DNA of 64,000 bases from Pedobacter sp. Leaf41 (GCF_001422545.1 NZ_LMLE01000001.1:596830-660829), one strand, 5' to 3'; shown: positions 8,570-17,705, numbered from the stretch's first letter. Notes: generated by a model from the letters alone, not told the origin. A program made the numbers and translations.

Positions 8570-9646
8570 CTAAACTAAATGTTCTTCAATAACATCCTGT
8601 AAGTCTTTCTGGTTTAGGGATAATTCGCTTAATAGCTTAAATTGATTTTTTGTTCTATCTAAGTTTTGTGTAGGGTATGAGATAGGATAATATACGTTTC
8701 CATTGAGGTAATCGGTCAAAAATCTCAAGGCTTGCATATATATAATATACTTTCCTGAAAATAAAATGAGTTCTTTCTCAGTCTCAGTAAGGATGCTTTT
8801 CATTTCAGATAAATAGCCCTTAACCATGGCTTCAAAATAAGGGAGTCTGATTTTAATTCTGCTTAAATCAGTTTCATTTTCCGAATAAGCACAAAGATAA
8901 GTACGCATCATATCGCCTAAGTCGGAAATGAATTTCCCAGGCATAATGGTATCGAGGTCGATTACGCAGACACCGATATAAGTTTCGGCATCTAAAAGTA
9001 CGTTGCTTATTTTTGTATCGTGATGCATTACACGATCAGGAAAGTCGCTACGATGCGTGTAGGAATTGTAATAATCAAGAATATAGCGGTGATGGAGCGC
9101 ACTTTCTATTTCTAGCTTTGCCAAGCCTTTAAATTGTTTGCTGGTTTGGTTCAAAGCCAGCATAAATTGCTCATAACGCAAACCCAAATCATGAAAGCCT
9201 GGTATGGTAGGTTTAATTGAGGTGGTATTGAAATTATTTAATAACCTGCTTAATTTTCCAAATTGTTTTGCTGCTTCATAAGCTTGTTTCGGATCGCTTA
9301 ACACGTCAAGCGAAACAGTATCAGAAACAAATGGCAACATCCTCCAATATTCGTTCTGAATCAAAGCCATTTCTTCGCCACTTTGGGTAGAAATTGGTTT
9401 AATAAATAGATAATCTTTATAATTTTTTGATAAATAATCGGCTATTGCTTTTAGATTATTCGCAATTGCTTGTGGATTTTTAAAAACCGAAGTATTAATG
9501 TTTTGAAGGATATACTTTTTGTCTTCCGATAGGGGCGAAAGCAAATAAGTACGGTTAATTAAACCCGTACCTATTTGTGTTATTTGAATATTTTCTTTGG
9601 TATATCCGTATGCGCTTAAAACTTGGGAGTCTAAATCTAGCTCCAT
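8570..9646 (-). CDS. Aminoglycoside phosphotransferase-family sugar kinase (NahK-like)
   Basis: This 358-residue cytosolic kinase has the APH/choline-kinase fold. The catalytic loop HHDTKISNVLLD carries Asp210 and Asn215, and the metal-binding VIDLDT carries Asp230/Asp232. The wording around both motifs (HxDTKxxNVL, IDLDTxMPG) resembles N-acetylhexosamine 1-kinases such as bifidobacterial NahK more than antibiotic kinases. Its start overlaps the end of the upstream nucleotidyltransferase gene by 10 bases, so the two are translationally coupled. Together they could phosphorylate a sugar at C1 and convert it to an NDP-sugar, as in hexosamine salvage (NahK plus a uridylyltransferase) or MurNAc/GlcNAc recycling (AmgK/MurU). 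The exact sugar is not known. Confidence 0.75.
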   Translation of the reverse strand: MELDLDSQVLSAYGYTKENIQITQIGTGLINRTYLLSPLSEDKKYILQNINTSVFKNPQAIANNLKAIADYLSKNYKDYLFIKPISTQSGEEMALIQNEYWRMLPFVSDTVSLDVLSDPKQAYEAAKQFGKLSRLLNNFNTTSIKPTIPGFHDLGLRYEQFMLALNQTSKQFKGLAKLEIESALHHRYILDYYNSYTHRSDFPDRVMHHDTKISNVLLDAETYIGVCVIDLDTIMPGKFISDLGDMMRTYLCAYSENETDLSRIKIRLPYFEAMVKGYLSEMKSILTETEKELILFSGKYIIYMQALRFLTDYLNGNVYYPISYPTQNLDRTKNQFKLLSELSLNQKDLQDVIEEHLV

Positions 9647-10536
9647 AATTTAGTCGGATATGTTCCGTTTTTAACCAATTGATCAATTGAATCCTGAACA
9701 AAAGGTTTATCTTCCTTATAGGTTACGCCAAACCATTTGTTAGAAGTTGGTACTACTTTAAAAGTTGCGGTATTACTTTTAACCAGGTTTTCGCCAATTA
9801 AAGGAATAAAAAATTCTGCTTTAGGTTTATCTTTGTTTGCCTTTGCAAACTCAACAAACAATTCTTCAGTAATTTTGAAAACAGCAGGAGTAAAGCCCCA
9901 GAAGTTCATCGAAACTGGTGTGCTAAAATCTAATGGGAATTCTTCTCCATCTTCCTCATAGAAAATTTTCCCATCTTTAGGGTAAACTTTTGTACGTTCC
10001 ACAATTTCGGTTAAGTTGCCCGATTCATCTACTTTACAAACTCCTCTTGATACGGCCCCAAACTCAGAAAGTGTTTTTCCTATTTCATAACCAATGATTG
10101 AGAAATTGCTATCTGTAGCCTCGGTATTTAAAAAGTCAGCCATCTTTTTGAAAGCATCAAAACCATAATAGTCATCAGCGTTAATTACGCAAAATGGCTC
10201 TTTAACTGCTTCTCTGCCTGATAAAATAGCATGTGCTGTTCCCCAAGGCTTTTCTCTGTAAATTTCTTCCTCGATACCAAATTGCTTTAAATCAAAGTTT
10301 TGAAAAACATAGTCTGTTTCAATTTTTCCTTGTAGTTTAGGTTCGAAAATAGCTTTGAAATTTTCTACAAATTCTTCTTTAATGATAAATACAACTTTAC
10401 CAAAGCCAGCGTTAATAGCATCGTAGATTGAATAATCGATAATGGTTTCGCCATTCGGGCCAAAGCCATCAATTTGTTTCATACTTCCATAACGGCTTGC
10501 CATTCCAGCTGCCAGTATTAATAAGGTAGGTTTCAT
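9637..10536 (-). CDS. NDP-sugar pyrophosphorylase (nucleotidyltransferase)
   Basis: This 299-residue nucleotidyltransferase opens with LLILAAGMASRYGSMKQ, a variant of the NTP_transferase signature (LAAGxGxRxxPxTK) with Tyr-Gly-Ser-Met replacing the usual tail. The metal-binding Asp pair is in VINADDYYG. The segment GPNGETIIDYSIYDA is typical of a Bacteroidota subgroup rather than of GalU, RmlA or MurU, whose usual motifs are absent. It is the first gene of a two-gene unit with the downstream kinase. It probably activates the sugar 1-phosphate made by that kinase with UTP or another nucleotide; this is inferred from the pairing. Confidence 0.8.
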   Translation of the reverse strand: MKPTLLILAAGMASRYGSMKQIDGFGPNGETIIDYSIYDAINAGFGKVVFIIKEEFVENFKAIFEPKLQGKIETDYVFQNFDLKQFGIEEEIYREKPWGTAHAILSGREAVKEPFCVINADDYYGFDAFKKMADFLNTEATDSNFSIIGYEIGKTLSEFGAVSRGVCKVDESGNLTEIVERTKVYPKDGKIFYEEDGEEFPLDFSTPVSMNFWGFTPAVFKITEELFVEFAKANKDKPKAEFFIPLIGENLVKSNTATFKVVPTSNKWFGVTYKEDKPFVQDSIDQLVKNGTYPTKLWS

Positions 10537-10674
10537 TCTTTATCTTTTTTTATGAGCTAATCAATCTCTTTCGCTACAATTAATATCAGTAGCTAGAGAA
10601 CATTACATCGCGAAAATACTCTTTTGAGCGTTAATTATTATATAGGTGTTTTGTACTATTGCATTAAATTTATT

Positions 10675-12246
10675 TTAAAAACCAAAGAAGCCACCGCTTT
10701 TACTTCTGGTTTTTTTCCCTGTTAGCATACCGAAAATCCCTCTTACAATTTCTTTACCAATTTGGCGTGTAATTGTAGCGCCCATTACCTGTTCAACAAT
10801 ACTTTTTTCACCTGGCTTTGGTTTATTTTCGGCTTCCTCTTGTTTTTTTGCCTCAACCTCTTGTTTCTCTTGTTCTGCTGCTGCGGTCTGTTCGTTAATT
10901 CGTTTGGTTAAAATATCATAAGCACTTTCCGGGTCGATCGCGTCTTTGTATTTCGCATACATCTGACTTGATTGAATCACTTTATCGAGATCTGCAGTAG
11001 TCAACGGACCCATCAATGCCCGGGGAGGGGTAAGCATGGTTGCCGAAACTTCTGTAGGGATTCCTTTTTCATTCAGTACCGTAATTAATGCCTGACCAGT
11101 ACCCAGCGAAGTTAATACCTTATCGATTTCGTAAAATTCTGATTTTGGATAAGTGTTTACCGTTTTCTTTAGTGCATCAACATCGTTTGGTGTAAATGCT
11201 CTCAAAGCATGTTGCACTCGGTTGCCCAACTGCCCTAACACACTTTCGGGTACATCTGTTGGTGCTTGTGTACAAAAGAAAACGCCAATTCCTTTTGATC
11301 TGATTAATCTGATTATGGTTTCGATTTGCTCTAAGAATGCCTTCGATGAATTCTTAAATAGCAGATGGGCTTCATCGAAAAAGAATACCAGTTTTGGTTT
11401 ATCCAAATCACCAACCTCGGGCATTGTATTAAATAACTCTGCTAATAAACTCAATAAAAATGTGGAGTATAAAACGGGTTGGTTTTGAACATCTGAAATA
11501 TTTAACAAACTAATTATTCCTTTTCCATCTACACGTTCAAATAAATCCTGGATATCAAATGATTTTTCTCCAAACATTCCGCCTAAACCTTGCTGCTCAA
11601 TGGCTACAATTTTTCGAAGAATGGTGCCAGATGTTGAGGTAGAAATGCTGCCGTAACTCTCTTTAATTTCTGCTGCACCAGCACCTTCAGATAGATAAGA
11701 AACCAGCTTTTTTAAATCATTTAAATCGATGATCGGCATTTTATTGTCGTCAGCATATTTAAAAATTACTGCCATTACGCCCGATTGCGTATCGTTTAAA
11801 TCCAACACCTTTGATAAAAGGGTAGGCCCAAACTCCAAAACGGTAGCCCTCATTTGAGCACCCATTTTGCCAGACAAAGAATATATTTCTAACGGAAATC
11901 CTGAAGGAGAAAAAGGTTTATTGAGCTGTTGAGATCGTTCTTCGATTTTTGGATTGATGGCCCCCGCCTGGTTTAAACCGGATAAGTCACCCTTTACATC
12001 TAACATGAAAACCGGAACACCCGCATCTGAAAGCTGCTCAGCAAGTAACTGCAGTGTCCTTGTTTTTCCGGTACCGGTAGCACCAGCAATGAGCCCATGC
12101 CTATTCATCATCTTTAAAGACAGGTTTACTTCTGCATCTCCGTAAACTTGCCCCTCTAACATTCCTGCCCCTAAATAAATATAAGAGCCGGTTGGTGCGT
12201 AAGATAATTTTATTTTTTCGATGAAGCTGTTAGACAAATCACTCAT
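10675..12246 (-). CDS. HerA-like / DUF853 family ATPase
   Basis: This 523-residue P-loop ATPase is of the YjgR/DUF853 type, related to the HerA-FtsK translocases. Walker A is GATGTGKT (residues 55-62), inside LIAGATGTGKTRTL. Walker B is VFFFDEAHLLF near residue 290, and the sensor-like stretch GVFFCTQAPTDVP follows. A lysine/glutamate-rich linker (about 465-480) precedes a basic C-terminus. Members are soluble ATPases of unknown role, possibly acting on DNA. The end of cbpM lies 105 bases upstream on the same strand, but no family link to it is known. Confidence 0.85.
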   Translation of the reverse strand: MSDLSNSFIEKIKLSYAPTGSYIYLGAGMLEGQVYGDAEVNLSLKMMNRHGLIAGATGTGKTRTLQLLAEQLSDAGVPVFMLDVKGDLSGLNQAGAINPKIEERSQQLNKPFSPSGFPLEIYSLSGKMGAQMRATVLEFGPTLLSKVLDLNDTQSGVMAVIFKYADDNKMPIIDLNDLKKLVSYLSEGAGAAEIKESYGSISTSTSGTILRKIVAIEQQGLGGMFGEKSFDIQDLFERVDGKGIISLLNISDVQNQPVLYSTFLLSLLAELFNTMPEVGDLDKPKLVFFFDEAHLLFKNSSKAFLEQIETIIRLIRSKGIGVFFCTQAPTDVPESVLGQLGNRVQHALRAFTPNDVDALKKTVNTYPKSEFYEIDKVLTSLGTGQALITVLNEKGIPTEVSATMLTPPRALMGPLTTADLDKVIQSSQMYAKYKDAIDPESAYDILTKRINEQTAAAEQEKQEVEAKKQEEAENKPKPGEKSIVEQVMGATITRQIGKEIVRGIFGMLTGKKTRSKSGGFFGF

Positions 12247-12351
12247 TTTTTTGAAAATTAGATTGCCAATTTAAGAAACTAATCCTAAAAAAAATGCGTT
12301 TTGGTCACTGCTTTTACATCAAATTTTTGCACAAACGATTGTCTTTGCTAA

Positions 12352-12648
12352 TTAATTGATTTGCTTATAATAATTTAGTTCGTTTCTGAGAGATAGAATC
12401 TCTTCCTGCATATCATCCAACTGAGTTAATAAGTGAGCAACAGCATGCAATCCTTCCAGGTTAATGTCTAAATCGTGGCTCAAACGCAGGTATTTTTCTA
12501 GCTTTGAAAGTTCATCACTATCCAGCCAAATGCTTTTTTTGATTACTGTAGTGTGAATCAAACCAAAGTCTTCTAAAGACCGAATAAAATTTATTTGTAC
12601 CTGATGATGTACGCAAACATCCTCAATTGATATCAGATTGTTTTCCAT
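12352..12648 (-). CDS. cbpM: Chaperone modulator CbpM
   Basis: This 98-residue protein has a MerR-like N-terminal helix-turn-helix (ISIEDVCVHHQVQINFIRSL, then an aliphatic wing) and a helical tail. Its size and its place 5 bases after the DnaJ-like cbpA gene match CbpM, the known inhibitor that binds the J-domain of CbpA and limits its co-chaperone and DNA-binding activities. The gene order cbpA-cbpM is standard. The call relies on context as well as the HTH pattern, because the sequence is short. Confidence 0.75.
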   Translation of the reverse strand: MENNLISIEDVCVHHQVQINFIRSLEDFGLIHTTVIKKSIWLDSDELSKLEKYLRLSHDLDINLEGLHAVAHLLTQLDDMQEEILSLRNELNYYKQIN

Positions 12649-12653
12649 ATTGT

Positions 12654-13553
12654 TTAGCTTTTGGAAAGTTTTTCGAATAATTCTTTTTGTTCAGTATTAA
12701 GATTGGTCGGCAACTTAACCTGCCACTTTACATATAAATCCCCAAATTGGCCTTCTTTTTTGTAAATAGGGAAACCTTTTCCTTTTAAACGTAAGGTGGT
12801 ATCAGGTTGGGTACCTTCTGGTATTTTTAATTTCACCTTTCCATTAAGGGTTTCCACAATTTTTTCCCCTCCTAAAATTGCAGTGTATAAATCTACCTCT
12901 TCCTGTATATAAATATCATTACCCTTTCTTTTAAATCGGGGATGATCGCTGATATTAAATTTGATGTATAAATCTCCGGGAGGGCCATTGTTTATGCCTG
13001 GCGCTCCATATCCTGCCAATTTAATTTTTTGTCCATTTTCTACTCCAGCTGGAATATTGATACGGACTTGTTTGCCATTAACCGTTAAAGTTTGCTTATG
13101 CGTAGTGTAAGCATCTACCAAATTAAGCTGTAAATCTGCATTATAATCTTGCCCTTTAAACGGGGAGTTGCGACTGCTGCGACCGCCACCGCCGCCAAAC
13201 ATGGATGAGAAAAAATCAGAGAAGTCTTCTCCACCAAAGCCGCCAGAATAACTGCTACCACCACCGTAGCCACTACCCTGAGACTGATATTGCCGGCGCT
13301 GTTGTTCCTGTGCATCTAGCTGATCAGCGTGCTGCCAATCTTTTCCGTACTTATCGTATTTTTTTCGCTTATCCGGATCACTTAAAACTTCATTGGCCTC
13401 ATTTATCTGCTGAAATTTTTTGTTGGCTTCTTCATTATTTGGATTTAAATCGGGATGATGTTTTCTTGCTAACTTTCGATATGCTTTTTTGATATCATCA
13501 GTTGAGGCATCTTTCTTTAAATCAAGGATTTTATAGTAATCGATATAGTCCAT
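12654..13553 (-). CDS. cbpA: DnaJ-class co-chaperone CbpA
   Basis: This 299-residue J-protein has an N-terminal J-domain with the HPD motif (residues 33-35), a Gly/Ser/Phe-rich linker (about 95-125) and the C-terminal substrate-binding beta domains. It lacks the zinc-finger CxxCxGxG repeats of DnaJ, which makes it a CbpA-type (class II) protein. It should stimulate the ATPase of DnaK, encoded about 5 kb away in this window. On the minus strand, the region upstream of the start reads TTCTGTCATTTAGGC, loosely like the TTTCTGCCAA...TTGGCAC stretch before dnaK. Shared regulation is possible but weakly supported. Confidence 0.9.
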   Translation of the reverse strand: MDYIDYYKILDLKKDASTDDIKKAYRKLARKHHPDLNPNNEEANKKFQQINEANEVLSDPDKRKKYDKYGKDWQHADQLDAQEQQRRQYQSQGSGYGGGSSYSGGFGGEDFSDFFSSMFGGGGGRSSRNSPFKGQDYNADLQLNLVDAYTTHKQTLTVNGKQVRINIPAGVENGQKIKLAGYGAPGINNGPPGDLYIKFNISDHPRFKRKGNDIYIQEEVDLYTAILGGEKIVETLNGKVKLKIPEGTQPDTTLRLKGKGFPIYKKEGQFGDLYVKWQVKLPTNLNTEQKELFEKLSKS

Positions 13554-13657
13554 GGCATTTAAACAAATAAGTAGTTGTAATGTTCAATTTTGATGAGATA
13601 AATGTAAGCCTAAATGACAGAATTTTTGAAATAAAAATGATTCAGCTTCGCTAGACA

Positions 13658-13690
13658 TAAAAAAAGCTCCGAGAAATTTCGGAGCTTTTA
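13658..13690 (-). terminator. Rho-independent terminator of the S9 peptidase gene
   Basis: AAAAGCTCCGA and TCGGAGCTTTT form a perfect hairpin. On the minus strand it is followed by a long T run (the A run at 13658-13665). It lies about 20 bases past the peptidase stop. Confidence 0.85.
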
Positions 13691-13711
13691 ACTTATAACG
13701 ATAGAGAGATA

Positions 13712-16129
13712 CTATTTTTTGCCTTTAACATATTTTTCCAACCATTGATCTTCTTCCCAAAGGGTGTGGAGGATATTTTCTTTACCACGGTATCCATGCG
13801 CTTCATAAGGCAAGAATACAAAACGTGTAGTTCCGCCTGCACCTTTTATGGCATTGAACAAACGCTCACTGTTAATTGGGAATGTTCCTGGGTTGTCATC
13901 AGAATCACCGTGAATTAATAGAAGCGGTGTTTTTATCTTGTCTGCATAACTGAAAGGACTCATCTCATAGTATAATTGTGGTACCTGCCAGTATGTGCGT
14001 TCCTCATTTTGAAAGCCAAATGGTGTCAAAGTTCGGTTATAAGCACCACTTCTGGCAATTCCTGCTGCAAAAAGATCGGTGTGGGCCAATAAATTAGCCG
14101 TCATAAAAGCGCCATAACTATGGCCGCCTACAGCCATCCGTTTTTTATCTCCAACACCTAAATCAGATAGCTTTTTTATTGCGGCTTCTGCATTTAACTT
14201 CAACTGTTCTATAAAAGTATCGTTAGGCTTTTTACCATCTTTTGCTACGATTGGCATTTCCGCATTATCTAAAATGGCATATCCCCGAGTTACCCAATAA
14301 ATTGGTGAGCCCCAACTAATGGCGGTAAATTTATCTTTCGAACCTCTGATTTGGGCTGCATCTGCTGCAGAATTAAACTCACGTGGGTAAGCCCAGATCA
14401 ATGTTGGTAATGGTCCGTTTTTATCTTTGTTGTAACCTTTTGGTAAATACAAATCGCCTGTTAAATCTACACCATCGGCACGTTTGTAAGATATTTTTTC
14501 TTTGGTGATGCCGTCTAGTGAAGGATATGGGTTTGCAAAATCAGTAATCGGCTGATCTGCTATCCGAAGCATTAAATTTTTAATAAAATAATTAGGGACC
14601 AATTTCTGACTTTCCTTACGGGTAAGTAAAACCAATTTATCAGGATTAATTACGTCACTCACATATTCGAAAGTTCCTTCTGCGCTTCGCCAAATGATCT
14701 CATTCTTTTTGGTTGATAAATCAAATTTAGCTAAGAAAGGTAAATCGCCTTTTTCTGATGAGCCTACAGGATTGTTCATTAGTATTTTTGTGCCGTTATC
14801 AACAGTTTTAATCACCTGGCGGCCATACTTATTTTTTACCGTAACAGGCGAGCCTGGATTTCCGTAGGCATCTGTTTGGTTTCGACTATAGAGTTCTTCA
14901 ACAGCTCCTGTTACCGGGTTGTATCTGCTCACTTTAGAAGTTTGTTTGCTTCTCAAGCCTTCCATAATCAAGGCGAGGTTTGCATCGCCCCACTGCACGC
15001 CACGGAAACGAGTTTGCGTTTTAAACAATTCTTTTTCTGTTCCGGTAAATGGAGCACTTAAAGCATAAACTGCATCATGGAATGGTACATTTTTTTTGAT
15101 TAAGCCACTATCAAGCGGTTTTGCCCAAATGATGGTTGCAGGTTCATCATCTCTCCAATCAAAGCCGCGAGCCACATTTTGTGTATTGTCGTAACCTGAT
15201 GGCGTTCCTTCTGATGATGGTAATTCGGCAATAACTTTTAACGGTTTACCTGTTAAATCGGTAATGGTTACCGTTGATGGAAAGCCAAAAGCCGAAACCA
15301 GGTAAGAAAATGGTTTGCGAATGGTTTCTAACATCATGTAGTTTTTATCTGGAGAGATATTTACGCGTTGATAAATGGCTGGCTTGCCAATAGGCGTTTC
15401 TACACCAGCAGTATTTTTAACCAGTTGCGAAGTCGCAAAGAATTCGAAAAGTTGCTCATCAAAAGGAGATTTAATCAAATCCTGGTAAGTAGCACTTGGA
15501 GCAGCCTTTCCTAAGTTTTGTTGAATGGTTGGACCTTTCGGCATTAATGGTTTTGTTGGTGCTGCGCTTGCTGGTTTAGTAACCGTGCGATAAACAATGG
15601 TATTATCATTTAACCAGGTTAATCCACTTCCTAAAACAACGTTTAAAAATGCTTTGTTAATTTTCATGGCTTTTTTTGTCGCCATATCAATCACATACAA
15701 ATCAACACCTTTCTGTGTAGTGTTTGTAAAAGCGATCTTATTCTCCGCCGGATTCCAGCTTATGTTGCCTGCATATAAAGGACTGGGCAAACCGGTGACC
15801 TGAAAAGTCTGGTTTGATTTGATATTTTTCAGACTGAAATTGTTTATATAGTTCTGTCTGCTAGGCGAATAATTGTTGGGGTTTAGCCTTAATCCTGCAA
15901 TACGATATTCTGGCATCGCCAACTCTTCAACAGAAGGATAAGAGTTGCGTTCGCTAAATAATATCCACTCGGCTTTACCATCTATACTTACACCCGGAGT
16001 AGGTTTTGCCAGTAGTAAATCAGCTATTTCTTTTGGGGGAGTTTGATAACTAATAGCATCTTGCGAATTTGCATGGATTGAAATGCACACTCCTGCTATT
16101 AAAAAATAAAATCGTAGTTTTTTAATCAT
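13712..16129 (-). CDS. S9 family prolyl oligopeptidase-like peptidase, exported
   Basis: This 805-residue exported serine peptidase has a signal peptide (MIKKLRFYFLIAGVCISIHANS). A long N-terminal beta-propeller-like region is followed by the alpha/beta hydrolase domain. The nucleophile elbow is GGHSYGAF with Ser671, the acid is in HGDSDDNPG (about Asp744), and the base is His778 in EAHGYR. The GGHSYGAF elbow and overall length resemble the glutamyl endopeptidase branch of S9 (the type found in plant chloroplasts and many Bacteroidota) rather than DPP4. It probably trims peptides in the periplasm. Its start overlaps the preceding DUF1801 remnant by 4 bases, and it ends at a terminator. Confidence 0.9.
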   Translation of the reverse strand: MIKKLRFYFLIAGVCISIHANSQDAISYQTPPKEIADLLLAKPTPGVSIDGKAEWILFSERNSYPSVEELAMPEYRIAGLRLNPNNYSPSRQNYINNFSLKNIKSNQTFQVTGLPSPLYAGNISWNPAENKIAFTNTTQKGVDLYVIDMATKKAMKINKAFLNVVLGSGLTWLNDNTIVYRTVTKPASAAPTKPLMPKGPTIQQNLGKAAPSATYQDLIKSPFDEQLFEFFATSQLVKNTAGVETPIGKPAIYQRVNISPDKNYMMLETIRKPFSYLVSAFGFPSTVTITDLTGKPLKVIAELPSSEGTPSGYDNTQNVARGFDWRDDEPATIIWAKPLDSGLIKKNVPFHDAVYALSAPFTGTEKELFKTQTRFRGVQWGDANLALIMEGLRSKQTSKVSRYNPVTGAVEELYSRNQTDAYGNPGSPVTVKNKYGRQVIKTVDNGTKILMNNPVGSSEKGDLPFLAKFDLSTKKNEIIWRSAEGTFEYVSDVINPDKLVLLTRKESQKLVPNYFIKNLMLRIADQPITDFANPYPSLDGITKEKISYKRADGVDLTGDLYLPKGYNKDKNGPLPTLIWAYPREFNSAADAAQIRGSKDKFTAISWGSPIYWVTRGYAILDNAEMPIVAKDGKKPNDTFIEQLKLNAEAAIKKLSDLGVGDKKRMAVGGHSYGAFMTANLLAHTDLFAAGIARSGAYNRTLTPFGFQNEERTYWQVPQLYYEMSPFSYADKIKTPLLLIHGDSDDNPGTFPINSERLFNAIKGAGGTTRFVFLPYEAHGYRGKENILHTLWEEDQWLEKYVKGKK

Positions 16130-16380
16130 TTCCTTGGTTTTAGTTGAAATATGAGAAGTTCAAATATTGGAAAATTTAATTTTACTAAGCGTAACTTCTT
16201 ATTTACAACAATGTTTATTTCGTTAACGCCGGATACTGATTTTGGATAGCAGTTATGGAGTTTTTTTATAACTAGTTTTAATACTTCTATATTAATATCT
16301 CCCATTTTTTTTACATAAACGCATGATTTGGCCGCTATATGTTTTCCAAGTTTCGAAAGCAGCTCTTCTTTATCAGACAC
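16126..16380 (-). pseudogene. C-terminal remnant of a DUF1801-like protein
   Basis: The 84-codon frame begins only at a GTG (16378-16380), and an in-frame stop lies a few codons upstream. Its first half (EELLSKLGKHIAAKSCVYVK, then KMGDINIEVLKLVIKK) resembles the last third of DUF1801 proteins, which end with LGKxxxGKxCLYIxKLxDVD. The core DUF1801 fold that should come before is missing. Its place is taken by a CGTCATTGC-family repeat that starts exactly at the junction. The tail after residue 45 is unlike the family. I read this as a gene truncated by the repeat or by a rearrangement there. It could still be translated, since its end overlaps the peptidase start by 4 bases. Confidence 0.55.
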
Positions 16381-16382
16381 CT

Positions 16383-16468
16383 CGTCATTCTCGCGAAGGC
16401 GGGAATCTTAAAACAGTATAAAGGAAATGGGATTAAGATCCCCAGACAAGCTGAGGATGACGACCGTT
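16383..16468. repeat. Palindromic intergenic repeat, CGTCATTGC family, copy 3
   Basis: CGTCATTCTCGCGAAGGCGGGAATCTTAA at the left and TTAAGATCCCC...GAGGATGACGACCGTT at the right form an imperfect palindrome. It has the same outer ends as copy 1, including the right-hand GACGACCGTT (16459-16468). It abuts the broken DUF1801 frame. Confidence 0.6.
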
Positions 16469-16506
16469 CATGGTTTTTGGAGATAAAAATTATTAAAAAA
16501 GATAGT

Positions 16507-16537
16507 CGTCATTGCCTGCCGTCGACAGGCAATGACG
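16507..16537. repeat. Short perfect hairpin of the CGTCATTGC family
   Basis: CGTCATTGCCTG (16507-16518) and CAGGCAATGACG (16526-16537) are perfect 12-bp arms around a 7-nt loop, 38 bases after copy 3. It may be a minimal form of the same element. Confidence 0.65.
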
Positions 16538-16560
16538 GAAATAATAATGTCAATGGTAGA

Positions 16561-16716
16561 TAATTGAAGGATTGATTTAATAAATAGATTCTCAAATAAT
16601 TTTCACTTATCGTTAGGTTAAAATAACCTTTAGACTTGCTGCACTATAGCTTTTGACAATCAACTATTAAACATTGAATTAGATAGGCTAAACGACTTAG
16701 ATCAATAGAAATAAGA
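16561..16716. other. Gene-free stretch before an orphan terminator
   Basis: No frame with coding character was found. It is AT-rich and leads directly into the plus-strand hairpin at 16717-16755, so it could be a small RNA gene or what is left of a lost gene. No RNA family was recognised. Confidence 0.3.
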
Positions 16717-16755
16717 ATAGCCACTCATTTTGAAATAAGTGGCTATCTTTTTTTT
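16717..16755 (+). terminator. Orphan rho-independent terminator
   Basis: ATAGCCACT (16717-16725) and AGTGGCTAT (16738-16746) form a perfect 9-bp stem with a 12-nt loop, followed by a C and eight Ts. No plus-strand gene precedes it; the nearest upstream frames are on the minus strand. Confidence 0.75.
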
Positions 16756-17033
16756 AAAAGGATTTTCCTTTTTATGGTGTGCCTGCCCTCCGCGGATCAC
16801 CCGCTCACAGGACTTTTTTGTCTCTTGTTTATGGAAAACAATTTAGTGAAATGTTAGTTTGGTTGAAAAAAATAATTTTACACAAATTGCAATAAATGTT
16901 GATAACTCAAAGGCCAGTCTCAAATATCTACTATCAACTATGGCTAATCTTTTTGCATCAATTTTAATATCGTGAATTTGTATAGAAATTGAAGTCTGCA
17001 GAATGTTTAATATTTTATGTGTCGTAGACTGAA

Positions 17034-17063
17034 CAAAAAAAGGATAGGCATTCGGCCTATCCC
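17034..17063 (-). terminator. Rho-independent terminator of the DUF1810 gene
   Basis: GGATAGGC (17042-17049) and GCCTATCC (17055-17062) form a tight hairpin with a 5-nt loop. On the minus strand it is followed by seven or eight Ts (the A run at 17034-17041), about 57 bases past the gene. Confidence 0.8.
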
Positions 17064-17119
17064 ATATCTAAACCCAAACATGCGCTCAAACATGAATGAA
17101 TTATAATTGAAACAGCAAT

Positions 17120-17563
17120 TTAGCACATTGGTTTTAATCTATCCAAATTATTGTGTGCAATTTCAATTGTTTTTATATCTGGCCTGCCGTTGAAAAACGT
17201 CTGCAATGCGGTATTGAATATCGCATCGCTTCCAGGTATCATAGAAAATAATGTCATCGATGAGTGAAATTTCAAATCATCAGGAAATCCAAAAATTTCA
17301 TGGGCAGTTTTGTTTTTATGTTTGATCACTTCCGCTGTAATTTCTATTAATCTTTTTCCAAGTGTTGGATGCTCTAAAAAATCTTGCGCTTCCTTTAGAT
17401 CGCGTAGCGAATAAAATTTAGCGGTTTCACTGTGGCCTAGGCCCATAATTTGAGGAAATATATACCACATCCAATGACTGGCTTTCTTTCCTCTTTTTAT
17501 TTCTGAAAGCGCTAGTTCATGGTCTTTTTCCTGTGCCGAAATAAATCTTTCTAATCCTGCCAT
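17120..17563 (-). CDS. DUF1810 family protein
   Basis: This 147-residue soluble protein matches DUF1810 along its whole length. Family hallmarks are SHWMWYIFPQI (about residues 29-39), the following GLGHSETAKFYSL and the block FGFPDDLKFHSSMTLF near residue 92. Members are small helical proteins common in bacteria, of unknown function. The gene stands alone, is divergent from the response regulator gene at 17706, and has its own terminator. Confidence 0.85.
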   Translation of the reverse strand: MAGLERFISAQEKDHELALSEIKRGKKASHWMWYIFPQIMGLGHSETAKFYSLRDLKEAQDFLEHPTLGKRLIEITAEVIKHKNKTAHEIFGFPDDLKFHSSMTLFSMIPGSDAIFNTALQTFFNGRPDIKTIEIAHNNLDRLKPMC

Positions 17564-17705
17564 AGCTCGTTATTTTTTTATAACCATAATTAATCAAGAA
17601 GGTTTTCGATAATAAAGGAGTGAAAACATCGATGTAGTCCAAAAACTACAGCTTGTAACACAGTATTTGGCTTATGGTTTGCTTCCTATCCTAAAAAAAA
17701 TCTAA

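Noticed and set aside
10675..13553. HerA-like ATPase as part of a HerA-NurA or defence system
   Set aside because: No NurA nuclease, SIR2 or other defence partner is adjacent; the neighbours are cbpA/cbpM, and the protein is of the YjgR/DUF853 type.
16339..16563. 74-residue plus-strand frame beside the DUF1801 remnant
   Set aside because: It consists mostly of the palindromic repeats at 16383-16537.
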